Below, piece after piece: positions 1-6,500 of a stretch of 47,377 nt of DNA. Each line of letters begins with the position of its first letter. Within the stretch, counting starts at the first letter, position 1. The position numbers were made by a program, and so were the translations under genes. Under the pieces are notes generated by a model, which was not told the origin of the DNA, did no database searches, and saw nothing but the letters and a program-made list of their open reading frames with translations. This DNA comes from Sporomusaceae bacterium (lineage in GTDB: Bacteria; Bacillota_C; Negativicutes; Sporomusales_B; UBA7701): contig JALHDI010000008.1 in the NCBI GenBank assembly GCA_022839045.1, positions 1-47,377 of the forward strand. The letters are read 5' to 3'.

Positions 1-1
1 G

Positions 2-337
2 CGGAAGGGAGAGGCCGTCGTCGTCCTGGGGAACCCCTGCGGCTACCGCTTCGTGGTTTCGGAGGGCATCGTGGCGGGTTTTCAGGACCTGTCGATCGGC
101 AGGACCATCCAGGTAACCGCGCCGATCGGCCCGGGCTCGAGCGGCAGCCCCGTGGTCAGCCTGAGCGGCGGAGTGGTCGGTGTAATAAACCTCTACAACG
201 ACAGCGGCCAGCATATCAACTTCGCCCTGCCGGCGCGGCTGATCTTCTCCCTGGCGCTCGATGCCCCGGTATCCCTGGAACAACTGGCGCAGCCCCAGTT
301 CTACTATCAGATAATACAGCCCGCAATCTGCTATTGA
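2..337 (+). CDS. Trypsin-like serine peptidase, C-terminal part (partial)
   Basis: The reading frame is open from the first bases of the window and ends at a TGA at 335-337, so only the C-terminal 111 or so residues are present. The fragment carries GPGSSGSPV, which matches the G-x-S-G-[GS]-P nucleophile motif of chymotrypsin-fold (S1C, HtrA/trypsin_2-like) peptidases, followed by the usual GVVGVINLY strand. The oxyanion and active-site serine are therefore visible; the His and Asp of the triad lie outside the window. No PDZ domain follows the catalytic domain, which differs from classical DegP/HtrA. Function is probably degradation or processing of envelope or secreted proteins, but the N-terminal targeting signal cannot be seen. 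Confidence 0.75.
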   Translation, partial: RKGEAVVVLGNPCGYRFVVSEGIVAGFQDLSIGRTIQVTAPIGPGSSGSPVVSLSGGVVGVINLYNDSGQHINFALPARLIFSLALDAPVSLEQLAQPQFYYQIIQPAICY

Positions 338-469
338 TCCGGCGGCTGTAGGCATATTACCGAAAAATTCCTGGTCAGACGGCCGGATTGCTGATAGACT
401 ATATCCGGGAAAGCGCGCCGCCCGGCGGCGCCTGCCGTTCATCAATAACAAAAATAAGTGGGGACTGGC

Positions 470-1756
470 ATGAGCTATACGAACTTTTTGGAACTGCTCG
501 CGCGCGAACTGGTGGTCGCGCTCGGCTGCACCGAACCGATAGCGGTCGCGTACGCGGCGGCGCTTGCCCGGGAGCACGTCCGCAGCGCCGACGTGGTGGC
601 CGTGGACGTATCGGTCAGCGGCAACGTGGTAAAAAACGCCATGGCGGTGACCATCCCCGGCACCGGTCACTGCGGGGTCGACATGGCCGCGGCGCTGGGC
701 GTGGTAGCGGGCGACGCGGCGAAGAACCTCGAAGTCCTGTCCGGGATCGGCGAAAGAGACGTTCGGGCTGCCGAAGACCTCGTAAGGCGGGGGATCGTCA
801 ATGTCAAGGTCGCGGAATCCGACAAGAAACTCTACATCGAGGTCAACATCCGCACCGCCGATTCGTGCGCCAAGGCGGTTGTCGCCGATGAACACACGAA
901 AATAGACCTCGTCGAAGTGGACGGCCAGGTGATAAACCAGGCACAAGACGGCGGCCCGCAGTCCGCCGAAAGCGCGGAAGAACTCTCGTTCCTCAGCATC
1001 GACTCGATCTGGGATTTCGTCCGGAGGGCGGACATCCGCGACCTGGATATCGTCCGCCGCAGCATCGACCTGAACGGCGCCATCGCCGCCGAAGGCCTGT
1101 GCAACCCTTACGGGCTGCAAGTTGGGAGGATGATCCGGGATAACGTCGCGCAAAAAATTCTCGGCGACGACATCGTCAACCACGCCACGGCGCTCACCGC
1201 CGCGGCGGCGGACGCCAGGATGGCCGGGTGTCCGCTGCCGGTGGTCAGCAACTCGGGGAGCGGCAACCAGGGGATATCGGCCACGGTGCCCGTCCTGGCG
1301 GTGGGCAAAAAGCTGGAAGCCTCGGAAGAGGCGATCCTGAGGGCCGTCACGCTCAGCCACCTGATCGCGATCTTCATCAAAACGAAATTCGGGCGGTTGT
1401 CGGCGCTCTGCGGTGCCACCGTATCGGGCACCGGTGCCGCCTGCGGCATCGCTTACCTGCTGGGCGGCGGCGTCGCCACGGTCAAGATGGCCATCCAGAA
1501 CATGCTGGGGAACGTCACCGGGATGCTGTGCGACGGCGCCAAGCCGGGCTGCGCCCTGAAAGTGGCGACCTGCACCAACGCGGCGGCGCAATCAGCGCTG
1601 CTGGCGGTGAGGGGCTTCGGAATAAAGCCGACCGACGGCATAATCGAGACCAGTCCCGTTCACTCGATCGATAACCTCTGCCGGATCGGCAACCAGGGAA
1701 CGCTCGAGATGGACAAAATCATCCTCGACATCATGCTCAACAAACACGACCGATAG
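470..1756 (+). CDS. cyuA: L-cysteine desulfidase / serine dehydratase alpha-like (UPF0597)
   Basis: A 428-residue protein of the UPF0597/CyuA family, which releases sulfide, ammonia and pyruvate from L-cysteine using an oxygen-labile [4Fe-4S] cluster. The N-terminal LGCTEP motif (Cys about residue 20) and the C-terminal CDGAKPGC motif supply the family's cluster-ligand cysteines. The glycine-rich SNSGSGNQG and SGTGAACGI segments are also typical. An ATG at 470 is preferred over the GTG at 458 because the protein then begins MSYTNF, close to where family members begin, and a weak AGTGGGG site lies upstream. It stands alone, 137 bp before the DUF134 gene. Serine dehydratase activity cannot be excluded from sequence. 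Confidence 0.85.
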   Translation: MSYTNFLELLARELVVALGCTEPIAVAYAAALAREHVRSADVVAVDVSVSGNVVKNAMAVTIPGTGHCGVDMAAALGVVAGDAAKNLEVLSGIGERDVRAAEDLVRRGIVNVKVAESDKKLYIEVNIRTADSCAKAVVADEHTKIDLVEVDGQVINQAQDGGPQSAESAEELSFLSIDSIWDFVRRADIRDLDIVRRSIDLNGAIAAEGLCNPYGLQVGRMIRDNVAQKILGDDIVNHATALTAAAADARMAGCPLPVVSNSGSGNQGISATVPVLAVGKKLEASEEAILRAVTLSHLIAIFIKTKFGRLSALCGATVSGTGAACGIAYLLGGGVATVKMAIQNMLGNVTGMLCDGAKPGCALKVATCTNAAAQSALLAVRGFGIKPTDGIIETSPVHSIDNLCRIGNQGTLEMDKIILDIMLNKHDR

Positions 1757-1864
1757 GGCAGGTCGTCGCCCCGAAGCGGCGCATCCTTCGCATACCGGCA
1801 GGCGCGGAGGATAAACTTATCCGGCCGGGATTGACACAACCGGTCGGGAAGAGTAATATTTATT

Positions 1865-1882
1865 TTAGAAACATATTTCATA
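1865..1882. promoter_or_regulatory. Candidate operator, copy 1 (upstream of DUF134 gene)
   Basis: The sequence TTAGAAACATATTTCATA is an imperfect palindrome that matches the perfect palindrome at 2342-2361 at 15 of 18 positions. It ends just before the ribosome-binding site (AAAAGGTGG) of the DUF134 gene. Its position suggests autoregulation by the DNA-binding DUF134 protein; that is inference. Confidence 0.5.
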
Positions 1883-1893
1883 AAAGGTGGCAT

Positions 1894-2328
1894 ATGGTAC
1901 GACCGCATAAAGAGCGCAGGATTCAGCAATTACCGCCGGTTACCCATTACAAGCCCGTCGGGATTCCCCTGCGGGACCTCGACGAGGTCGTGCTTACCTT
2001 CGAAGAGATGGAGGCTATCCGCCTGGTGGACTGCGGGCAGCTCGACATGGGCGAGGCGGCGGACAGCATGGCCGTCTCCCGTCCGACGCTGCACCGCATC
2101 GTCAACAAGGCGCGGCAGAAAATCGCCACCGCCCTGTGGCAGGGAAAAGCGCTCAGGATCGAAGGCGGCACCTTCCGCCTCGATCACGCCAACCGCGACA
2201 GGCTGCGGCATTTCGTCTGCAACGCCTGCGGGCACAAATGGACGGTGCCGCACGGCACCGGGCAAAGGGGCCGCGATATGAGTTGCCCGAATTGCCAGGC
2301 GCAGCAGGCCCGGCGGGAAGAGGAATAA
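1894..2328 (+). CDS. DUF134 family DNA-binding protein
   Basis: A 144-residue DUF134 protein. The N-terminal half has the family signature (LDEVVLTFEEMEAIRLVD) followed by a sigma-region-4-like helix-turn-helix around AADSMAVSRPTLHRIV. The C-terminus has a two-CxxC zinc-ribbon-like segment (CNACGHKW and CPNCQ). The ATG at 1894 is chosen because AAAAGGTGG lies just upstream and the protein then begins MVRPHKERR; the longer frame from 1831 has no good site. DUF134 proteins are commonly found beside Mrp/NifX-type iron-sulfur genes, as here. It probably regulates this small cluster through the repeated palindrome at 1865 and 2342. The ligand, perhaps a metal or cluster, is not known. Confidence 0.85.
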   Translation: MVRPHKERRIQQLPPVTHYKPVGIPLRDLDEVVLTFEEMEAIRLVDCGQLDMGEAADSMAVSRPTLHRIVNKARQKIATALWQGKALRIEGGTFRLDHANRDRLRHFVCNACGHKWTVPHGTGQRGRDMSCPNCQAQQARREEE

Positions 2329-2341
2329 TTTTTTGCCGATG

Positions 2342-2361
2342 TTATGAAATATATTTCATAA
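2342..2361. promoter_or_regulatory. Candidate operator, copy 2 (perfect 20-bp palindrome)
   Basis: TTATGAAATATATTTCATAA is a perfect 20-bp inverted repeat between the DUF134 stop and the ribosome-binding site of the DUF5320 gene. Being AT-only in its centre within a GC-rich region, it stands out, and a related copy precedes the DUF134 gene. Most likely a repressor or activator binding site for the downstream genes. Confidence 0.6.
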
Positions 2362-2382
2362 ACTAAAGGAGGAGATACGGTT

Positions 2383-2616
2383 ATGCCAAGAGGAGACGGA
2401 ACGGGGCCGGTGGGGCCCGGGACGGGTTGCCTGGGAACGGGCGGCCTGAGCCGCCGGGTTGCGGGGCTCGGGGTGGGCGGCGGCCAGGCCCGGTTCGGCG
2501 AACCGGTGCCCTGCGCCGCCACGCTGGAGCGCCGGGCGGCCCAGCTGGAGTCTCAGGCGTCCGAATATCGGGCGATGGCGGCGAAAGCGAAAAATTTAGG
2601 CAAAAAAGAAGAATAG
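2383..2616 (+). CDS. DUF5320-like small Gly-rich protein
   Basis: A 77-residue protein beginning MPRGDGTGPVGPGTG, the hallmark N-terminus of DUF5320 proteins. A glycine-rich first half is followed by a short amphipathic helix (about residues 48-70) with coiled-coil character. A strong AAAGGAGGAG site precedes the ATG. Such proteins regularly neighbour Mrp-type ATPases and NifX-like cofactor proteins. No catalytic motif is visible. The gene follows the perfect palindrome at 2342-2361 and lies 27 bp before the Mrp gene, so the two are probably co-transcribed. A role in metal or Fe-S trafficking is inference from neighbours. Confidence 0.7.
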   Translation: MPRGDGTGPVGPGTGCLGTGGLSRRVAGLGVGGGQARFGEPVPCAATLERRAAQLESQASEYRAMAAKAKNLGKKEE

Positions 2617-2643
2617 AGGACTTGGTAAGGGAGAATGGATGAA

Positions 2644-3567
2644 ATGGTTTCATGTGCGAACCAGGAACAGCAGGATAACACCCAGGATCGGAAGATCAGC
2701 CGCTTCCTCGGCGGCGTCAGCAATACCCTCATGTTCATGAGCGGCAAAGGCGGGGTCGGCAAAAGCACCACGGCGGTGAACGTCGCCCTATTCCTGAGCG
2801 ACCGCGGGTACCGGGTGGGCCTGCTGGACATCGATATTCACGGGCCGAGCGTGGCCGGTCTGCTCGGCCTCAAGGGCATGCCGCTCAACGTCGTCGGCGA
2901 CAAAATCCAGCCCTTTCAGGTGAACGAGAATCTGCGCGTCGTCACCTTCCAGGGATTTCTCGACAATCCCGACCAGCCGGTAATCTGGCGCGGGCCGGTC
3001 AAGATGGGGGTCATCCTCCAGCTTCTGGCCGACGTCGACTGGGGCGAGCTAGACTTCCTCATCATCGACAGCCCGCCTGGTACAGGCGACGAGCCGCTCA
3101 CCATCGCCCAGAAGATCCCCGATTGCCGCGCCGTCATCATCACGACGCCGCAGGAAATCGCCCTCGCCGATGTGAGGAAATCGCTCAACTTCTGCAAACA
3201 GACCAACATCAGGATACTGGGGATCATCGAAAACATGAGCGGCTTCGTCTGCCCCGCCTGCGGCGTGCGGCACGACATCTTCAAAAGCGGCGGCGGCGAA
3301 AAAACCGCGGCGCAGTGGGGCATCCCCTTCCTGGGCAAGATCCCCATCGATCCCGGCGTCGTCGAGGCGGGCGACCTCGGCAGCGGCATAATCGGGACCG
3401 GCAGCCCGGCCAAGAGTTGTCTTGAGGATATCGTGCAGCGCATCACGGCGAATCTTCAACAGGAGAAAGGAACCGGCCAGAAGGCGATGAAGATCGGCAT
3501 CCCGCTCGCGGGCGGAAAACTGTGCAGCCATTTCGGACACTGCGAGGAATTCGCCCTCTCAGCGTGA
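2644..3567 (+). CDS. Mrp/NBP35-type Fe-S carrier ATPase (frameshifted before its NifX-like tail)
   Basis: A P-loop ATPase of the Mrp/ApbC/NBP35 family, which holds and transfers [4Fe-4S] clusters. It has the deviant Walker A motif SGKGGVGKST, a DIDIHGPS switch region, DSPPGTGDE, and the bridging-cluster pair in GFVCPACG. The start at 2644 has a GGGAG site about 10 nt upstream; an in-frame ATG at 2635 sits too close to that site. After residue 280 or so the protein begins a second domain, MKIGIPLAGGKLCSHFGHCEEFAL, split here only by the stop, and then ends at a TGA (3565-3567). The rest of that NifX/NafY-like domain continues in another frame (see 3561-3848). Confidence 0.85.
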   Translation: MVSCANQEQQDNTQDRKISRFLGGVSNTLMFMSGKGGVGKSTTAVNVALFLSDRGYRVGLLDIDIHGPSVAGLLGLKGMPLNVVGDKIQPFQVNENLRVVTFQGFLDNPDQPVIWRGPVKMGVILQLLADVDWGELDFLIIDSPPGTGDEPLTIAQKIPDCRAVIITTPQEIALADVRKSLNFCKQTNIRILGIIENMSGFVCPACGVRHDIFKSGGGEKTAAQWGIPFLGKIPIDPGVVEAGDLGSGIIGTGSPAKSCLEDIVQRITANLQQEKGTGQKAMKIGIPLAGGKLCSHFGHCEEFALSA

Positions 3568-3848
3568 CTAACGGGGAAATCGCCGCTATAACCAAGCGCG
3601 TGCCGCCGCCCCACGAGCCGGGCGTGATACCGCAGTGGCTCGCGGAGCAGGGCGTGGACACGGTGTTGGCCGGCGGCATGGGCGAAAGGGCGCAGGACAT
3701 TTTCCGCCAGAAAGGGATCAGAGTGGTCTGCGGCGTGCAGGGCGGTTCCCCGCGGGATATCGCGGCGACATTCCTGCAGGGGACGCTGGCCACCGGCGGC
3801 AATCCCTGCAGCCACGACGAACCGGGACACCAGTGCCACGGGGCGTGA
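3561..3848 (+). pseudogene. Out-of-frame remainder of the NifX/NafY-like domain of the Mrp protein
   Basis: This frame continues the dinitrogenase iron-molybdenum cofactor (NifX/NafY-like) domain begun at the end of the Mrp protein. It reads VTNGEIAAITKRVPPPHEPG, then a typical AxQGVDTVLAGGMGERA core and a Cys/His-rich tail ending CSHDEPGHQCHGA. It has no start codon or ribosome-binding site at its own beginning. Adding one base near 3559 (CTC TTC AGC instead of CTC TCA GC) would restore a single ORF of about 401 residues. It is therefore either a real frameshift mutation or a sequencing error. No slippery heptamer is visible, which argues against programmed frameshifting. Confidence 0.75.
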
Positions 3849-3912
3849 GCAGTACGGCCGACGCCGCAAGCCGTCGGTATTAAAAAGGAAAAAATATTTG
3901 CCAGCTCGACAG

Positions 3913-3942
3913 CGGCATCCCGGAATCTCCGGGGTGCCTTTT
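3913..3942 (+). terminator. Rho-independent terminator after the Mrp cluster
   Basis: GGCATCCCGG pairs with CCGGGGTGCC (one G-U) across a short AT-containing loop and is followed by four T residues. It closes the DUF134-DUF5320-Mrp transcription unit. Confidence 0.7.
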
Positions 3943-4003
3943 CATGCGCCCGCCGGCTGATCGATTCCGCTTCTTGGTTATTTACCGGATTTAATAATTC
4001 GTC

Positions 4004-4032
4004 TGTACACACGCGCAAAGGTAGTATATAAT
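4004..4032 (+). promoter_or_regulatory. Candidate sigma-A promoter for the 4087 gene
   Basis: TGTACA (4004-4009) and TATAAT (4027-4032) are separated by 17 bp; a second overlapping TATAAT lies at 4032-4037. The surrounding region is unusually AT-rich. The 4087 gene starts about 50 bp downstream. Confidence 0.45.
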
Positions 4033-4086
4033 ATAATTGTCCCTCCCCCCGGAGGGGAGGGGTAGGAAAGCAGCGCGGAGGGTTGC

Positions 4087-4818
4087 ATGGTGGACACTGT
4101 TCTTAGGTACCGCCATTACGGCTGTGGCGAACTCCAAAGGTTTTTCGGCGACACCGTATTCTATTCCCGGTCGTCGCGCTTCCGGGCAAACTGCCCGGGG
4201 CGTCCCGATGTCCTGCGGACCTTCTACGAAACTGAGGCAGACAGCCACGCCAAGGGCGGTCTGATCAGAATAATCCTCGAAATTGACAAATGCGGCGATT
4301 TCACGGCGGCGTCCCGGAATCAGAGGCTGAAGCTGTGGAGGAGAAACCTCCACCCGTCCGGCTACCGGCTCCGTATCGGTGAAGGCCAGCCTACCGCTGA
4401 CGTAGTTGCCGAGGTGCAGGCGATAATGGCCGGCATTCTGTCCGGCTTGCCGCTTGAAATGTATGCCACCGCGCACGCCAGGCAGGTTCGGAACTACCTC
4501 GAATTCATGTCGGCGGCCGCGGTGAAAATGCGTTACAGCGATATGGCCAGGCTTGTTGAAAATAAAGCGTATCAATCGCTTTCCGCTGTCCCGCTTACCC
4601 ATTACGGCCTGGTCGAAAAGGGCGGCATGGACAAGTTCAACGTCATGCAACTGCTTGAAGACGGCTGGGTAGCCTGGGTCGACGGCGACGACCTGATGCC
4701 GGTTCTCCCCGACGAAATGCGCACTTACCGCTTTATGAAAGAACGCCTGAGCCTTTACGACGGCTTCAGGCGATCCGCCTACGACGAGCTGTTCGGCGCG
4801 AACCGGGGCATAAATTGA
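4087..4818 (+). CDS. Hypothetical protein, 243 aa, unrecognised
   Basis: A soluble-looking protein of 243 residues with no signal peptide, membrane segment or motif that I recognise. It has a GGAGGG site four bases before the ATG and a promoter of its own at 4004-4032, and it is followed by a strong hairpin (4845-4881), so it appears to be a monocistronic unit. Composition is mixed alpha/beta with several aromatic and charged clusters (for example EDGWVAWVDGDDL near residue 198). The frame is free of stops and the opposite strand also has a long open frame, but the ribosome-binding site and flanking signals favour this one. Function unknown; co-location with the Mrp and Pho regions is probably incidental. 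Confidence 0.6.
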   Translation: MVDTVLRYRHYGCGELQRFFGDTVFYSRSSRFRANCPGRPDVLRTFYETEADSHAKGGLIRIILEIDKCGDFTAASRNQRLKLWRRNLHPSGYRLRIGEGQPTADVVAEVQAIMAGILSGLPLEMYATAHARQVRNYLEFMSAAAVKMRYSDMARLVENKAYQSLSAVPLTHYGLVEKGGMDKFNVMQLLEDGWVAWVDGDDLMPVLPDEMRTYRFMKERLSLYDGFRRSAYDELFGANRGIN

Positions 4819-4844
4819 AATCCTCTCTCCCTATACCCCTCCTA

Positions 4845-4881
4845 GCGGAGAAGCCCGGCATTCGCTGCCGGGCTTCTCCGC
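4845..4881 (+). terminator. Strong hairpin after the 4087 gene
   Basis: A perfect 16-bp stem (GCGGAGAAGCCCGGCA and its complement) with a five-base loop. It lacks a clear T-tract, so it may act as a terminator or as an mRNA-end stabiliser. Confidence 0.55.
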
Positions 4882-4932
4882 CTGAGAGACCAAGTGCCGG
4901 GCGGTGCGCGTACGGGTAGCGGCTTCGCAAAA

Positions 4933-4986
4933 TTAACATATTCTTAACATGACCTTAACAAACGTTTCGCCGGTAAATGATATAGT
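4933..4986 (+). promoter_or_regulatory. Pho box (3 x TTAACA, 11-bp spacing) and -10 for pstB
   Basis: TTAACA occurs at 4933, 4944 and 4955, i.e. at exact 11-bp intervals, as in PhoP-dependent promoters of Firmicutes. A TATAGT -10-like hexamer follows at 4981, 20 bp after the last repeat. No -35 hexamer is needed in this promoter class because the activator occupies that region. The same arrangement precedes pstS and pstC. Confidence 0.8.
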
Positions 4987-5022
4987 TCAGGGGAGAGAAT
5001 CCACCCAGGAGGACAATGCCGG

Positions 5023-5778
5023 ATGAGTGACAAGATCCGCATCAACAAGCTTTCCCTTTGCTACGGCGATACGACGGCCCTGAAAAAGGTGTCCTTCGCG
5101 GTCCGGAAAAACAGCGTCATGGCCCTGATCGGCCCCTCCGGCTGCGGGAAGTCGACCTGCCTGCGGACCATCAACAGGATGAACGATCTGATCGAGAACG
5201 TCAGGATTGAGGGCGAAGTACTGCTCGACGGGGTGGACGTCTATCACCCCGACACCGACGTCGTGATGCTGCGCAAACGGGTCGGGATGGTCTTCCAGCG
5301 CCCCAATCCTTTCCCGATGTCGATATACGACAACATCGCCTATGGGCCGAGGATCCACGGCATCAAGGACAAGGCCGTCCTCGACGGCATCGTCGCCAAG
5401 AGCCTCACCGGCGCCGCCCTGTGGGACGAGGTGAAAGACCGCCTGAAACAGTCGGCCATGGGGCTGTCGGGCGGCCAGCAGCAGCGCCTGTGCATCGCCC
5501 GCCTGCTCGCGGTCGACCCCGAGGTGCTGCTGATGGATGAGCCGTGTTCGGCGCTCGACCCCATATCGACGATGAAGATCGAAGAACTGATCGCCGACCT
5601 CAAGGAGAAATACACGATCGTCCTCGTCACTCACAATATGCAGCAGGCCGCCAGGGTCTCCGGGGAAACGGCCTTTTTCCTCAGCGGCGAACTGGTGGAG
5701 TGTGGCGATACCGACACCATCTTCACGCGCCCGCAGGATAAGCGCACCGAAGACTATATCACCGGCCGCTTCGGTTAA
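5023..5778 (+). CDS. pstB: Phosphate ABC transporter ATP-binding protein PstB
   Basis: A 251-residue ABC ATPase that energises high-affinity phosphate import. It has Walker [10 protein letters not shown] (about residue 38), the Q-loop [18 protein letters not shown] that is diagnostic of PstB, signature [15 protein letters not shown], and Walker [14 protein letters not shown]. The ATG at 5023 follows AGGAGGA. The gene is first in a pstB-phoU unit under a triple Pho box. It is separated from its membrane partners pstC/pstA by about 4.7 kb, which is unusual: in most bacteria pstB directly follows pstA. Length is normal for the family. Confidence 0.95.
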   Translation: MSDKIRINKLSLCYGDTTALKKVSFAVRKNSVMALIGPSGCGKSTCLRTINRMNDLIENVRIEGEVLLDGVDVYHPDTDVVMLRKRVGMVFQRPNPFPMSIYDNIAYGPRIHGIKDKAVLDGIVAKSLTGAALWDEVKDRLKQSAMGLSGGQQQRLCIARLLAVDPEVLLMDEPCSALDPISTMKIEELIADLKEKYTIVLVTHNMQQAARVSGETAFFLSGELVECGDTDTIFTRPQDKRTEDYITGRFG

Positions 5779-5795
5779 GGAGGGAAGTGACAGAT

Positions 5796-6446
5796 ATGCG
5801 CCAAAGCTACGAAAAGGAGCTGGAAACCCTGCGCCTGGAAATCCTGCAGATGGGCGAGCTTGTAAGCCAGGCGATCGAGGACGCCGTCCAGTCGCTGGCC
5901 AAACAGGACGAACAGCTGGCCAGGAAGGTTATCGCCGGCGACGACGCCATCGACCAGATGGAGGTCGACATCGAGGACAGGTGCATGGTGCTGATCGCCA
6001 GGCAGCAGCCGATGGCCCGCGACCTGAGAATCATCGGCACCGGGCTCAAAATAACCACCGACCTGGAGCGGATGGGCGACCATGCCTTCGACATCGCCAA
6101 GGTCACGGTGAGGCTGGCCAACCAGCCGCTGATAAAGCCGCTGGTCGACATCCCCCGCATGGCCCGCATGGCCCAGAAAATGTTGGCCGATTCGCTCGAA
6201 GCCTACATGAAGATGGACATCGCCCTCGCCGAACAGGTCTGCCTGGCCGACAACGACGTCGACGACCTCTACCAGCAGGTTTTCCGCGAACTGCTGACCT
6301 ACATGATGGAAGACCCGCGGACGATCGGCCAGGCCACCCAGTTGATCTTCGTCGGCCGCTACCTCGAACGGATCGCCGACCATGCCACCAACATCGCCGA
6401 GTGGGTCATATACCTGGTGACCGGCCAGCGGATGAGAAAAAAATAA
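5796..6446 (+). CDS. phoU: Phosphate signalling regulator PhoU
   Basis: About 216 residues, all helical, with the two PhoU repeats. Each repeat has the acidic metal-binding pattern, seen here as TDLERMGDHAFDIA and RYLERIADHATNIAEW. PhoU links the Pst transporter to PhoR and keeps the kinase inactive when phosphate is plentiful. The ATG at 5796 (MRQSYEKEL) is preferred: the GTG at 5787 is only three bases from GGAGG. It is 17 bp behind pstB, so the two are co-transcribed. A bidirectional terminator separates it from the convergent phoR. Confidence 0.93.
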   Translation: MRQSYEKELETLRLEILQMGELVSQAIEDAVQSLAKQDEQLARKVIAGDDAIDQMEVDIEDRCMVLIARQQPMARDLRIIGTGLKITTDLERMGDHAFDIAKVTVRLANQPLIKPLVDIPRMARMAQKMLADSLEAYMKMDIALAEQVCLADNDVDDLYQQVFRELLTYMMEDPRTIGQATQLIFVGRYLERIADHATNIAEWVIYLVTGQRMRKK

Positions 6447-6455
6447 GATATGACC

Positions 6456-6488
6456 AAAAGCCCTTACGCCTCGCGCGTAAGGGCTTTT
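6456..6488. terminator. Bidirectional terminator between phoU and phoR
   Basis: AAAAGCCCTTACGC pairs perfectly with its complement over a five-base loop (CTCGC). A-tract and T-tract arms at the stem ends make it functional for both convergent genes. Confidence 0.9.
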
Positions 6489-6500
6489 CGCATCCGGTCG

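Noticed and set aside
3540..3570. Programmed ribosomal frameshifting between Mrp and its NifX-like tail
   Set aside because: No slippery heptamer or stimulatory stem-loop is visible at the junction. A simple one-base loss or a sequencing error explains the break better.
4037..4264. Plus-strand ORF of 75 codons starting at 4037
   Set aside because: It overlaps the better-supported 4087 gene in another frame, has no ribosome-binding site and overlaps the promoter region.
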